A DNA stretch of 64,000 nucleotides from Ariolimax columbianus (Eukaryota; Mollusca; Gastropoda; Stylommatophora; Arionidae). The DNA is taken from the NCBI GenBank assembly GCA_036924085.1, contig JAVGWX010000002.1, positions 153,425,571 through 153,489,570 on the forward strand. Reading direction: 5' to 3'. The notes beneath the pieces are model-generated. The model saw only the letters and a list, made by a program, of their open reading frames with translations, did no database searches and was not told the DNA's origin. Both the position numbers and the translations under genes were made by a program. Shown in pieces: positions 22,126-33,405 of the stretch; position 1 is the stretch's first letter; the number at the start of each line of letters is the position of its first letter.

Positions 22126-22664
22126 CTGGGGGTTGTTGTCCTGCATGCCAGACTCCTCTCAGCTACAACCTGGCCTCTCTAGCAGAGACACCCCAACCAG
22201 ATACCTCGCCGCGTAGCACCGATCCATCGGCACGTATGCCGTCATTACTAGTGATACGTGTCAATCTCAAAAAACGAAGGATGAATCGAATTATTCTGCT
22301 TAAGTCACTCTAGTCAGACTATCTGCAAGGCAGAAGGTGGTTTGAAGTCAAGTGTTGCGTCTCTTTGAAAATCATCATCGTTTGCCTATGTGTGTCTTCT
22401 TCAAAGACATTGCTGGATTTAGGAGGCCATAGATTCGCGCATCCTCTCTTCTCCTCCAAAGTTGGTTGTGCGAATCTAGTCTGTTAAAATTAGGAATAGA
22501 CAGAGACAATGCGTGTACTTCTGGAAGATCTTAGCTCCGCGTGGATATCAAAGATTTTGATTGATTAACCGGGGCAGCACTATATTCCAATGAGAGGCGC
22601 AATGAATAAGTCAAGCATGCTAGACATCTCCAAGAGAGGAGCAAGTTCACAGCGTTACTCTCAC
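22126..22664. other. Unassigned stretch
   Basis: Nothing was recognised. Confidence 0.35.
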
Positions 22665-22930
22665 CAACCTAGATGGAAGACAAACTATATAACGACGAAA
22701 ACGGCATAAGATAAGACTATAATGTTAATGGGGGAAACATACGAGGTGGTTAAATGGGAGAAACATTGTATGGTGGCGAGAGAAGCATAAGTTAGGCTGC
22801 CAGATTAAATACATGCAGTTATTTGAGGGACAAACTTGATGACCAAATAACCCCGAAGCAGGCCGTTGAGTTTATGAGGGAAATATGTAGATAGTGCAAT
22901 GAGTCCACACAGTTATGTCGCGCCAACTAT
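22665..22930. repeat. Very degenerate ~30 bp tandem repeat
   Basis: Phrases such as 'GAGGGAAATA', 'GGGAGAAACAT' and 'TTATTTGAGGGACAAACTT' recur imperfectly. The same unit type returns at 23375-23575. Confidence 0.45.
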
Positions 22931-22964
22931 GTATGAAACGATGAGTGACTGATTCTCATGCTGC

Positions 22965-23345
22965 ATGCAATGAGGATGATTTCTTTTCGACGATCTAACC
23001 GGGTGGCGCGTGGACGACCTCGGGGTTTGGGATCATGGTGGAGAGGGACGTTTCCCAACTTTGATGTCAGTAACCTGTTTTAAAACCTGGTTGGCAGGGA
23101 CGTCCTCGGTAAAGTAGGTCACATGTGGAAAAAGAACCGAATGGCGGCGGTTTAGCATGGTAAATGTGCTTTCTAGGCTCGTCCATCCCGTCGTTTTCAT
23201 TCCAGTGATCGCAGGAATGCGCCTCTAGCCTCGCGTGTGTAAAGCTTCAATGCGCTTCTGACCGCTCTGCAGAATAGTCCACGTTTTAGAACCGTACGTC
23301 AGGATTGGTAAGACAAGTTTTGTAAATCCGTTGCCAGGTTTTTAG
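22965..23345 (-). mobile_element. LINE fragment, RT C-terminus (L-G-like)
   Basis: The minus strand from 23335 reads TKLVLPILTYGSKTWTILQS, then QKRIEALHTRG and WTSLESTFTMLNRRHSV. These are the 'LLYGSETWTL' thumb block and the block before the C-terminus. The copy ends near KQVTDIKVGKRP. The motif order is clear despite stops. Confidence 0.75.
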
Positions 23346-23374
23346 TGAAAGTCTCTGCTGGTTCCAGACTAGAT

Positions 23375-23575
23375 GAGGGAAACGCGTGTGGTTATATGAG
23401 GGATAGACTAACTGCCGACGAGAACACTGATGCAGGTGGCAAAATATACGAAGAAACAAATGCGTGTGGTTATTTAAGGGACGCACTTAATTGCGATTAT
23501 AGAGGTATAAGACTGACCGCCGAGTTTGTGAGGGGAAGTTGTATGGTTATTTGAGGGATTATATGTATATCGTTC
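23375..23575. repeat. Degenerate tandem repeat
   Basis: 'GCGTGTGGTTAT(A/T)TGAGGGA' recurs with spacers of about 60-80 bp. It is related to 22665-22930 on the other side of the LINE fragment, so the LINE may have landed inside one array. Confidence 0.5.
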
Positions 23576-23639
23576 GAGGATGATGGGCGAGCGGACCATA
23601 ATCGCTGAGGCTCAGAGCAAGCGCAGTGCCCGATAGCAC

Positions 23640-23875
23640 ATAATGTGCAACACCTCAACTACCAAACCCACTCATGTGTGTTCCATTCTCAGCATGGCCT
23701 GTCGCGCCCCCACATCACATCGTCGAGCCCACACATCACATCGTCGCGCCCACACATCACATCGTCGCGCCCACACATCACATCGTCGCGCCCACACATC
23801 ACATCGTCGAGTACCGTGTTGTCGCTATCTTTGCTTACGATTTGCAACTATTATTATTTCAAGGGGAAACTGAAT
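23640..23875 (+). mobile_element. LINE 3' end (L-G) with internal 21 bp array
   Basis: Five copies of CGCGCCCACACATCACATCG + T (23704-23810) encode HTSHRRA. They are followed by 'GTTGTCGCTATCTTTGCTTA', which parallels the L-G 3' end at 17385. That family normally ends with a zinc finger containing SHxRTH, so the array may be an expansion of the finger's His-rich end. The last step is inference. Confidence 0.5.
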
Positions 23876-24229
23876 GGGGACGAGTTGAAGACCTTCGGAT
23901 ATGCATACCACATATGTGTTTATTTGATAGATAACGACGAAGAAGACACAACTAATATGTATAAAAGGTCTGTGTAAGTGACAACCTCAATGGAGCGCCT
24001 AAGCAGTGGGAGCAGGGAGGGGTGCATAAGAGGACATGTGGATAACAGAACGGTCAAAGGACGACTAGTTTCGCTGAAGACTATGAACACCGAATAAGGA
24101 GTTGGGACGAAATAGAGATCTGTGCTTGCTATGCCAGAGAAAGAACCTGCACTGCTACTACTTAACAGCGACCATCAGTCTCCATAATCCTCACCATTTA
24201 TACCAGTCTGTCTGGCGTGCAGCAATCTT
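23876..24229. other. Unassigned stretch
   Basis: No recognisable element was seen. Confidence 0.35.
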
Positions 24230-24640
24230 TATGCATTACATAGTATAAGGAAGTATATCTGCGAAGCTGTATCTTGTTATCAAAATGGACAAACTAGGGG
24301 GTATAAATAAAGATATCATTGTATCGGGGAACTTGTCCAAAGAAATTAAGTCCAACACAAAAATAAAAATCTATAATTCCGTTCTACCGAGAATCATGGA
24401 GAACAGCAAATACACAAATGACTAACGAAAATAGTAATACCAGTAATGTACAACTGTTGGAAAGAAGCAGACATATAATCAGTCGTACGGGACATGAGGT
24501 GAAGATGATAAGGCGTTGGATAAGGAAACAAAACATAGTACTGCAAGACGGTCTGTTCTGGAATCCCAGCGGTAATAAAAGTAGAGGCAGACCAACACGA
24601 CATGGACAAGTGAGTATGTGTGTACGCATGTGTAAATCTA
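24230..24640 (+). mobile_element. LINE fragment, C-terminal region (L-A)
   Basis: Frames give KMDKLGGINKDIIVS, KIKIYNSVLPRIMENS (thumb block) and FWNPSGNKSRGRPTRHGQ (C-terminal 'WNPQGKRxRGRP' block). Frame changes occur between blocks. The first part has lost the usual YGSETW. Confidence 0.7.
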
Positions 24641-25714
24641 TAGCACATTTGCAGACACACGCGGAATATAAAATCCCACCCTCCCCCTTTTCATACTGTT
24701 CACACGTGACTCCAATTACCGCGGAGGATGGCTTTGTGCCAACGAAAGCTGACGTCAAACACCGGGCTATGCTCAGCTGGACCTGAAATGTGAATGGCTG
24801 TCCTTAAATAACAACATTGCTCGGGCCAGACCAGGTAGGCACCTCGAGAGCACTCCAAACCCACGGCAAACAGAAGGCTACAGACAGGTAGCACATCTTA
24901 GCGTAACATCACCACCTCTTGGTCTCGTCTACATAGCGTTTCTGACTTGGCCGCTATTCTTCTACCACGATGTGATGTGTCGAATACTTAGGAATGTATC
25001 AAATTTTTACTGCAGATCTGAATAGTGCATGAAATAAGCAATTCCTTTTTGACTGAATAGTGCGCTGCAATGGGTGGGATACCAATCATACAACATCTAT
25101 TGAGCACGGCATACAACACATTATCAGAGAACAGATATGGTATTTTGGAGAGAATGTTGGAATTCGATATGTTGTGGGTTTTTTTTAGGAATGGGTGTTT
25201 AAATTTACGAATTGCCCTTACGTTTAAAACTAGGGGAAAAAATCAGGTGCCAAATACACAGAAAGTGATTTGCGAATTTCATTAAAAGATGTTTTAGTTG
25301 CAGCAGCATTAAATAGTACCAATAAATGTATCGTACTTGTATAACGCTGAAGCACTTTGAGTCGCCTTGCGTTGTTTTAATGATTTCTGTGTCATGAACA
25401 AAAATGTCAGTAGACAACTTATTGTTTAAAGCGTCCACTAACTATTTCTATTCATATTCAACCACAATTGTATACGATTCTGTATTCGATCGAAAACTTA
25501 TATAGCTCTTTATTCCACCGAAAACTGATTTAGCTCTGTATTCTACCGAAAACTGACAGTACTCCTTAGTCTATCTTGATTTAGCTGATCCTCTTCTCTC
25601 TCCTCTGCGAGCGCTCGACTTTATTGTCCCTGGTCTTCTCATATGGCTCCGTCTCTCTGCTCAGAACGGTATGCCGCGTTCAATAGCATCGCACAAAGCA
25701 CGAACTCCGTCGCT
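24641..25714. other. Unassigned non-coding stretch
   Basis: No arrays, RT blocks or convincing exons were seen in this kilobase. Short frames on both strands have no recognisable content. Confidence 0.4.
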
Positions 25715-25830
25715 CCAGCGATGAATCCATGGATCTCCGGCGATTAACCCGTGGATCTCATGCGATTAACAAATGGATCTCCAGCGATGAACCCATGGAT
25801 CTCCAGCGATGAACCCAGGTATCTCCATGG
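25715..25830. repeat. Short minisatellite, ~24 bp unit
   Basis: 'CCATGGATCTCCAGCGATGAAC' occurs about four times, with variants. Confidence 0.75.
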
Positions 25831-25849
25831 ATCTCCTGAAAAAAATAGT

Positions 25850-25945
25850 CATCATGAACCAACCGACGCAGCTCGAATTCGAACCCCGACCGCCTGAACA
25901 CATCTGCTTTACCAGCAATGCACAGGAAAATGGTGTTGCTACTGA
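25850..25945 (-). mobile_element. tRNA-derived SINE head
   Basis: The minus strand has an A-box-like TTGCTGGTAAAGCAGA and a strong B box GGGTTCGAATTC at tRNA spacing. The anticodon arm is too degenerate for a functional tRNA. It lies next to the 24 bp array. Confidence 0.6.
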
Positions 25946-26157
25946 ATCTATAATTCGTCAAAAATAGAAAAGAAAACAGCCAAACTGGCACTCTCAATGG
26001 TGTCATAATGGAAATTGGGAAATGAGGCTAGCAGTCTCATCGTGTAAATACATGGCAAAAGAAGCCTTCAATGCAGAAATGAGCGTTCTACAGAGGTGGC
26101 CTTGTGCATTATAATGAACAAAATTGAGAAGAAAAGTAGTCCCGCAGAGAACATTGC

Positions 26158-26310
26158 CGTCGTGGATGGGGTTTCAGACTAGACAATGACGTCGTAGATG
26201 AAGTGTTCCAGGCTAATAAATTATGTCGTATATGGGGTGCTTGCGATTAAACAATGGCGTAGTGGATGGAGTGTTCCAGACTAGACACTGTCATGATAGA
26301 ATGAGTGTTT
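26158..26310. repeat. Minisatellite, ~37 bp unit
   Basis: 'GTCGT(A/G)GATG(A/G)(A/G)GTGTTCCAGACTA' repeats about four times with indels. Confidence 0.7.
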
Positions 26311-26789
26311 CGAGACAATGTGATGGTAGATTAAATGACCAGACTTCTTTATCATCACCCACCTTTATCGTACCACTCCAGATGGTGGAGTTAGGTCCAA
26401 TCCCGCATTTGGTATACTCTAACCAGCTTATATGAAATCCTAACTACGTGGATCTGCAGAGCGGTTTCACTCTGTCTTTACTCTGTGAGGTTGTTGGTCC
26501 CATTCACAACCTTCTTTAGACGCCTGTTTCACGCTTCCTGCAAAGAACAATGGTCCTGCTATGTTTATCCGCTGACAGACGACTAGTAGCGCCTACTGTA
26601 TGGACACATTTCTCAGACAAGACTCAGTCTCAACAGTTCGCAGCGTCCGTTCGTGATCAGGCCTTTGCTTCTATCATCTGGATCTGCATCCCCGTGTTGA
26701 CGCTTTGAACAATCCCATTTACTCCCTGGACGGCAGGCGTAGGAGATGCTCATCTATTTAGTGAACAAATCTCCTGATCCATTCATTCA
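26311..26789. other. Unassigned stretch
   Basis: No recognised element was found. Confidence 0.35.
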
Positions 26790-26901
26790 TACGCCTTTCT
26801 AACAAGATAACGAGGCATTTTTGCTGCTTTCAGAGAATATTTGCAACACAGAATTTAAAGTCAGGCACCTGCTTACAAGTGGGTGGTGTCGAGCCGGAAT
26901 C
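26790..26901 (-). mobile_element. SINE-B, 3' part of a split copy
   Basis: On the minus strand GATTCCGGCTC is followed by 'CACTTGTAAGCAGGTGCCTG' + ACTT, the SINE-B body. Joining it to the head at 30826-30925 and removing the LINE restores a contiguous SINE with a B box. The break lies inside the B box. Confidence 0.75.
26891..26901. repeat. Target site duplication of the L-B LINE (3' side)
   Basis: GAGCCGGAATC here is identical to 30815-30825. An 11 bp duplication is typical of LINE target-primed insertion. Confidence 0.9.
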
Positions 26902-27850
26902 TTCTTCTTACGCTATCAGACATCGACCTTTATTTTTTCGAAAAAAGCGGAGCGGTCATCCTGAGGCTATCGACACTGTCATAGAGCTTGTCTAGTGTTG
27001 CCACTGGTGATGGCCACATCTGCTCTCTCTGGTCCTCGTATGTCGGGCAGTTTTGCAGCAAATGCTCAGCGGTCCTTTTCCCGGTACCACACGGGCATTC
27101 GTCAGTGCCACATATCTTCAATTTGTTGAATAGGTGATACCTCAGTCTATTGTGGCCAGTACGAAGACCACGACCTGCTCTCTTCTGTTCAACTGGTAAT
27201 AGGCATAGTTTTTTGTGTAGCCAGTATGTTCTGTTTCCCATTTGGTCATGTATCTAGCTCTGATAAGCCGTTTTGACTCTTCGTATGTCATACTAGGATC
27301 TGGTTGTGGTGGTCTTGCACCTTCTTTTGCCAGTCTGTCTGCCTCCTCTTTGCATTGGATATTGCAGTGGGATGGAACTTACTGTACCACTACTCTTTTT
27401 CGTGCGGACTGCTGGCATAGTTGACAGAGTACTGCTCTTAAATCATTAAGTTCAGTATTTTTCTGGCTTTTTAGTGCTGTGACTACGGCCAGAGCATATG
27501 TAAGCAGGACTATATGGCTTTCATTCCTTTTACCTGTGTAACAGTTCCCGCCGGAGCAAGGGGAGTTTAGGATGCCTGAACATGTTAAAGCTTAAAGCTA
27601 CCTGAATGCATGTCAAGGTCACTCACCGTCTCAGCAAAGGAGAACAGAGTTGAGTTAAGGAATGTGGACAGGTAGAAACTGACCACTGGCCTTCCGATTT
27701 TGGTAGGGGGAGATTGATTGACAGACGAAATTGGAAACGGGGCTTGCTGCGAGAGAATGAATGACAGGTGGGCAAAGTGTTTCGGTCCAATTGGGATTGA
27801 AGATGACCATACCTGAGATCGATTGGTCAAGCTCTGGCCTTGCTTGAGGA

Positions 27851-27857
27851 TATATAA
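27851..27857 (+). promoter_or_regulatory. TATA box of the solo LTR
   Basis: TATATAA lies about 315 bp into the LTR, a plausible U3/R promoter. It sets the orientation together with the polyadenylation signal. Present activity is unknown. Confidence 0.55.
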
Positions 27858-28346
27858 CTCGAGACAAAGTTTAGCTCGAGAGGCTGGATGAGAGATGGAG
27901 AGAGAGTGAGGCTGGAGAGAGAGAGAGAGACTGAATGTGGATAGTATGTTTAACTCACCGACTTAGATAGAGGAGCGATTGATAGACTGTTGGACGAATG
28001 TTTAGTGATAGAACTGGATCCACTCAAATAGGTGTGTGAGTTTTGCATTAATAGATAATCTGAACGTGTGTTTGTAAGCAAGGACACATTGTGAACGAGT
28101 ATGTCGAGATCGCCCGCCTGAGGGGATTTCTGTGAGGAAGAGTATTTGATAAGGTGTGTTGAAGACGCAGTTAAGGCGATGTGTGTGGGATGTAATTGCA
28201 AGGAAATAGAACTGGGTTTTTAGTTAGTTGGGAATTCCATCAATAGCTAATGCTTATAATTCCCGTTTTAGTAGAATGTTTAGTTAAGATATGTATTATA
28301 TTGTGTTTGTAATTTCTCTACTCATTCTATGATATGAGTATGATAC

Positions 28347-28352
28347 AATAAA
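28347..28352 (+). terminator. Polyadenylation signal of the solo LTR
   Basis: AATAAA lies about 107 bp before the LTR end, where an R/U5 boundary signal is expected. Confidence 0.55.
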
Positions 28353-30814
28353 TATGCCACCTGCTGTGTGATATGTCATTTACTGAGTATGGTCATGATG
28401 ATGTGGATGAGTGTGAGAATGTTCTAAGTTCGATCACGGCAGCAGAGGGTCTGTTACACCTGTCACCATTTCTTCCACTGCCGCCCTCAGTGCCTCTGCC
28501 TCCGCTTTGAAATTGCTTGTGTATTTTCCAGTTGCCAATGACAGTGCTATTTTTCTGCCATTTGGTAGTCTCAGGAATGCCCCTGCCCCTCCGTTCTGTG
28601 TTGTGTTTGTTACAGAACCGTCGGTGTATGCATGGGTCAAGTCCATGCTTGGGTAGTTTTTCGTTATGTAGCTCAGGGTTGTATCTCTTCTTTCATTTTC
28701 AGTCTGGCAGTTTTTGTTTCCAATACCTGGTATATTTTCTACCACTTCTGGAAATATATGCTGCCTCCAGGTAGGTTTTCGTACAGTAGGGATGGCTTTG
28801 GTGTTGTTAGTGCGTTCATTGGGTCTTCCTGCATCTTTGCTTTGGCTATTTCTGCAAAGTTTCTCCGCTTTAGTTTCCCATTTCCCAAATTGTTTAGTCT
28901 CTGGTGCATTGGATAGTCAGTCAATTTTCTGATTTTCTCTGCTTGCTGCTGGGCTCTGCAGTCTCTTCTGTCGGTCATGGATTGCAGTTTTGTAATCTTT
29001 TCAAGTTCTACAATTGGCGTTGACTTCATGCCTCCTGTTATAAATCTCATGGCTTGGTTTTGGAGTTTGCTGATTTTATCGAAGTTCGCCTTTGCTGCTG
29101 TTGTCCATGCCGCAATGCCATACTCGAGAACTGGTCTCACTCTTCCAGTGTACAGTTTCTTTAGTATACTTTCGTCTGCTCCCCAGCTTGTGTCAGCTGG
29201 TTTCCTCATGATTGCCATTCTTTCTCTGGCTATCATTCGGTTTCTCTCGATCTGACTTTTCCATGTCATGCGTCCATCAAATGTGTCTCCCATGTAGTTT
29301 AGGTTGTCGTTTGGCTGCAGGTATTTACCGTTAAAACTTAATTTGGTCTTTTGGGGTTTGTTTGATAGCGAGAATATCGTACATGTTGTTTTTTCCTTGT
29401 TTATTTTGACCAGCCATGAGTTCGCCCACTCTTTCAGCGATGTTAGGGCTGCTGCATCCGATTACTTGCTATGGTGAGATTCTTTTCAGAGGTCCACATA
29501 GCCAGATCGTCTGCAAACATTGAGCTATGGACTCTTCTTGGTATATTCTCTGTTATATTATTTATATACACCAGGAAGAGTGTGGGTGACAGTACTCCCC
29601 CTTGGGGTACTCCCTGCTCAAGTGTCACATTTTTGCTCATCTGCCCTTGTACTTGAACTCTAGCTGTTCTGTTTTTGAGGTAGTGGCTAATCCATTTGTA
29701 CATTTTCCCACGAACTTCACTTCCAGACTTTGTCAAATGCCTTTTCTAGGTCCACCCAAACCGCTGTGTGTTTTTGCTCCTGGTAGGCATCCTCTATTTC
29801 CTGGGCTATGAGGGTGACCTGATCCTCAGTGGATCTGTGCTGTCTAAAGCCTGCTTGCTGTGGAATTAGTATGTGTTTTTCTTCCAGACGCCACATCAGT
29901 CTGGCGTTTATCATACGGTCCATCAGTTTACCTACACAGCTCAGTAGGTGATAGCCGTTTTATCTTTTCCTTTCTTTGGTACTGGTACAAGTACTGCGTC
30001 TTTCCATGCCTGCGGTACAATACCCCTTTTCCAGCTTTGGTTCAGGACTGATAGTAATTTCTTCTTTGCTGTTTGGCCCAGCCCCCTCAGCATTTCGTTT
30101 GTTATCCCGTCTTTTCCGGAAGATTTCTTTTTCTTTAAAGTTCTCATGGCCTCTTCAATTTCATTCATTGTTAGTTTTGCCATCATATGCTCTTCTGGTA
30201 CCATACTGATGTTGTCGTGCCCCTTTTGCTCTTCACTAATATCTGTATGCCTATCTGCAGGGACATCAATGTGGTTTGCTCTGGCATAATGTTCAACAAA
30301 GGCGTTTGCTGCTTTTTTTCCAGTGAGCATATTGTCACCCTGCTTGATTGTAATTTGTTTGTTTGATGGACTTTGTCATTCATGGCTCTGACTAACTTCC
30401 ATAGTTGTTTCCTTTTTTGTCTAAATTGAGGCTTTCTGTTTTGTTTTTCCAGCTTTCTCTTGTTTGGTTTAGAGAGTATTTGTATTTCGCCGTGGTGCCT
30501 TTGAGGGCGATATTTGCCTCCATAGATTGTTCTCTCTCTCTGCCATGTTCCTAGCATTTGTGACTTCGTCTTCCGCTTTCTGCAATTCAACATTCCAATA
30601 TGGCTTATAATTTGTCCTTGCCCCTCTTAGGATGGTTTCAGTGGCAGCTTGCATTATTGCTTTGCTTAGGCTTTCCACCATGAGCTTCATTATGTTATTC
30701 CGTGTGTTGATGGTTTCACACAGCCCATCTGTCAGGCTTGCAAATCTGTCCCAGTCGGCTGGTTTGTAATTCCAACGTGGGAGCGGTTTTGTTTCCTGTG
30801 GGCCTACTTCCATA

Positions 30815-30825
30815 GAGCCGGAATC
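30815..30825. repeat. Target site duplication of the L-B LINE (5' side)
   Basis: GAGCCGGAATC is identical to 26891-26901. Confidence 0.9.
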
Positions 30826-30925
30826 GAAACTGGTCAGTCTGCAGTCATAAGCAAGCACTCTAATCGTTCTGCAACTCAGAAAGAAACAGCGTTGCCATGT
30901 GGTTCTTCCATTCACAGAAATATCC
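30826..30925 (-). mobile_element. SINE-B, tRNA-like head of the split copy
   Basis: The minus strand reads 'GAACGATTAGAGTGCTTGC' (A-box region) and GTTTCGATTCC (B box, shared with the duplicated target). It belongs with 26790-26901 across the LINE. Confidence 0.75.
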
Positions 30926-31109
30926 ACAACATTCGTTCTCGTACGTCACTGCTCTTCTCTACAAGGTCAATCTCACGTTCTGATGAGCTATTTCAATAGT
31001 CATAAATCACTAACTCAATCTACTATTTATTCCAGATGTATACGGATGAGCAACAAATGCCGAAGTACCGAGACTCGCCGTAGTGTAGTTTATATTTACA
31101 CATTACTGT

Positions 31110-31300
31110 TTTTCTTGCACTTGTTTTGTTTGTCTTGTTCCCTATAATGCGCTGTACATTGTTGTTGTGCCTTACTGCCCAATGTAACGGACTTCCGATC
31201 CCATTTTTTTTAAATGTATAAAAAGGCATAGATCTTCTTTTGGTAAGAACCAGATTCACAGGATTGCGAGGCCAGTATCCTAACCGCTCGACCACCCATC
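31110..31300 (-). mobile_element. tRNA-derived SINE, SINE-A-like
   Basis: The minus strand begins GGGTGGTCGAGCGGTTAGGA (tRNA-like A box) with TGGTTCTTACC at the B-box position. The body runs through blocks that parallel SINE-A ('TGTTGTGCC', 'CCCAATGTAACGGACTTCCG'). The head differs from the copies at 14708 and 51222, so it may be a sister family. Confidence 0.65.
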
Positions 31301-31302
31301 AA

Positions 31303-31870
31303 AACAGCGTTCTCAACCGGTGTACCTCGGAATCTTCGGTTCATTTAAAGGTCTCTATAGGTTCAGTGAAAAGTGTATTTTGGTTCAGATATAGGTTGCT
31401 AGGGGTTCAGTGAAAGGTCTCCATGGGTTCAGTGACTGCTATGCTCTTAAAGTGTTCGGTGAAAGACCCCAATGGGCTCGGCAAAAGTTAATGTCTCCAT
31501 GGGTTCATAGAAATGTCTCCGTTGTTTCAATTAAAGGTCTCCAATGGGTTCTGCTAAAGGTCTCCACGGGTTCAATTAAAGGTCTCCGCGGGTTCTACAA
31601 CAAAAGGTCTCCGTGGACCCATCGAAACGACTCTGCGGGTTCAATTAAAGGTCTCCACGGGTTCTACAACAAAAGGTCTCCGTAGACCCATCGAAAGGTC
31701 TCCGCGGGTTCTACAACAAAAGGTCTCCGTGGACTCATCGAAATGACTCCGCGGGTTCAATTAAAGGTCTCTAGGGGTTCGTTCATCAAAAGGTATCTAG
31801 GGATTCAAGAAATGGTCTCCATTAGTTCAATGAAATCCTCTGGGGATTCAGCAAAGTCTGTAGAGGTTGC
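31303..31870 (+). repeat. Degenerate ~25 bp satellite (GGTTCAGTGAAAGGTCTCCA type)
   Basis: It begins with GTTCTCAACCGG and continues as about 22 loosely repeated units carrying GGTTC and AAAGGTCTC. Between 31590 and 31760 a compound unit ('GGGTTCTACAACAAAAGGTC' then 'TCCGTGGACCCATCGAAA') recurs. Confidence 0.8.
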
Positions 31871-32237
31871 GAGAGACATCAGGATTGAATAGAATTAGCC
31901 CTTTTAAAATATTTCTGGTCATGATGTATGCCTATCAGCAGCCCAACATCGACATCCCTTTTTTTATAGTACATATAATTTAATACCAACTATATCAGAA
32001 AAATACAGACAAATTTGCTATTAATATATTTACAACTAGAAAGGTCGCATTAGCTGAGGTAGAAAGTGCTAAACAGGAAAGAGGGGGGGGGGCGGCGGGG
32101 TCTACGAAACCACAAGCGCCACCTCAATGGAGCTGATATCGAGTTACCAAGCCCAATCAGAGACTGATGATAACTCGGAGGCCCCGAGTACACGCCGTGC
32201 ACATAGAAGAGCCCATTGACAGTTGAAAACAGCAGGC
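31871..32237. other. Unassigned AT-rich stretch, then a G-rich run
   Basis: A G-rich tract lies at 32083-32100. Nothing else was seen. Confidence 0.4.
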
Positions 32238-32390
32238 AGGTTAGAAATTCTATTCTGTTAGCCGCTGTCAGGTCAGACATTATATGCTGTTAGCCGCTGT
32301 CAGGTCAGACATTCTATACTGTTAGCCACTGTCATGTAAGACATTCTATGCTGTTAGCCACTGTCAAGTAAGACATTCTAAAGGTAGTGA
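32238..32390. repeat. Minisatellite, 32 bp unit
   Basis: 'GACATTCTATGCTGTTAGCC' + ACTGTCAGGTCA is repeated about 4.5 times. Confidence 0.88.
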
Positions 32391-32599
32391 CATTCTTACC
32401 AAATAGTGGCCCTCAGAAAGGCAAAAAAAAGCTGGACGTTCATCATTCAAAGACACAACAGGCAAATATCATGTTTATCTGCACACTTGATTGGAAGTAT
32501 AAAATTTAAAATGAAGAGCATGAAGCAGCGTCGGGGTACTGTACAAGTAATAGTAATTGACAAGACGAAGTGGATTGAGTTTCCTGCTGTCCTTAGACG

Positions 32600-32985
32600 T
32601 GATGGTCACTGATTATTTTGCCAGTCATGAGCCAAAGATTTAAGAGTTTGTCCCAGTACTTGGAAGCGTCATCTGGAAAGAAGAGACTGACGTCTGATCA
32701 GGCAAAGCATACGTGTCAGACATGTTAGTCAGAGCCAGGTCAAATATACTGACTAAAAACCCAACTCACTTCCACGAAGCTCTCTCTTGAAGCAGGCTAT
32801 TTTATGATAGACAGGCCAAAGAGGTAGGGGAACGATGTGATCCCCTGAGTAGTGAAGGACACGCAGATGAAGCCAAGCATAGCACAGCCGCCTGGTGGGC
32901 TCTATTTCGACAGTCTTTGAACAAGGATCTTAGAAGTGGAGGGAGTTTGTCACTGTCCTTATGCCATCAGGCCCGATGGTCACTG
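32600..32985. repeat. Dispersed repeat family C, copy 1
   Basis: This is collinear with 48590-48930. Shared blocks are 'GTCAAATATACTGACTAA' (or close), GATGTGATCCCC, 'CAGATGAAGCCAAGCATAGC' and CACCTGG-like. A shorter piece lies at 34118-34200. The class is unknown, and no coding blocks were found. Confidence 0.7.
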
Positions 32986-33339
32986 ACCATTTCGTCAGTC
33001 ATTGAATTGTATCCTGGTGGCGGTTTTAAAACCATTATTGTCTACATAATGAGGTTGTTAGCCCTATGAACAATCCTCTTAAGTCGTCTTTTACAACATG
33101 AATGGAAGGATACACATATTGTTCTGTCCGAGTACCAATTGGATGAACACCAACAATACACTGACATACTTCCTAAACACTTTCCATCATGACATTCTCC
33201 CATTGCCAAAATCCGCCGAGAATGGCAGTTGTTATAGAGCTGAGGAATAAATGCCGCTTCCCTGACAATTTCCACGAAATGAGCAGACTTTGAAATTGTA
33301 TTTTTTAAATTCCCGATAGAAACATATCTAAGCCGTACC
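32986..33339. other. Unassigned stretch
   Basis: No recognised element was found. Confidence 0.35.
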
Positions 33340-33405
33340 AAAGTTGGAACCAGTGTCTTGCAGGACTGAAGTAACGTATCCTAACCGCTCGATCACGAGC
33401 TAATC
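33340..33405 (-). mobile_element. tRNA-like SINE head
   Basis: The minus strand GATCGAGCGGTTAGGATACG followed by ACTGGTTCCAACTTTGG resembles the head of the SINE at 31110-31300. Confidence 0.55.

Larger units (their letters stand above)
27537..28458 (+). mobile_element. Solo LTR (922 bp) inside the LINE RNase H region
   Basis: It begins TGTAACAG and ends CTGTTACA, so it has TG...CA ends with an 8 bp perfect inverted repeat. It is flanked by CCTG at 27533-27536 and 28459-28462. Deleting it and one CCTG rejoins the LINE reading frame (…EEMVTG | KRNES…), which confirms the edges. TATATAA at 27851 and AATAAA at 28347 give it plus orientation. No gag or pol is present, so it arose by LTR-LTR recombination. 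The superfamily (Ty3, Bel-Pao or other) cannot be set from the LTR alone. A (GA)n tract lies at 27899-27933. Confidence 0.9.
26902..30814 (-). mobile_element. Jockey-like LINE (L-B), 5'-truncated, interrupted by solo LTR
   Basis: With the 926 bp LTR insertion and its duplication removed, the LINE is about 2.99 kb. Minus-strand blocks in order start with PRWNYKPADWDRF (end of the endonuclease/linker) and KKSSGKDGITNEML. Next come QQAGFRQHRSTEDQ, WVDLEKAFDKVW (motif A), QGVPQGGVLSPTLF (motif B) and FADD at 29506-29517. The thumb VRPVLEYGIAAWT precedes RNase H (AYTDGS, FKAEAEALR). After the LTR come VVVQ*VPSHCNIQ, EEADRLAKEG and the CGTGKRTAEHLLQNCP tail. It carries several frameshifts and stops, and the third RNase H acidic residue is Tyr (LLTYAL). 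The 3' end has a short GAA-type tail. GAGCCGGAATC flanks both sides. Confidence 0.93.

Noticed and set aside
28739..29293. 184-codon frame as a host gene
   Set aside because: It is the reverse-transcriptase thumb region of the L-B LINE, with neighbouring RT and RNase H blocks in other frames.
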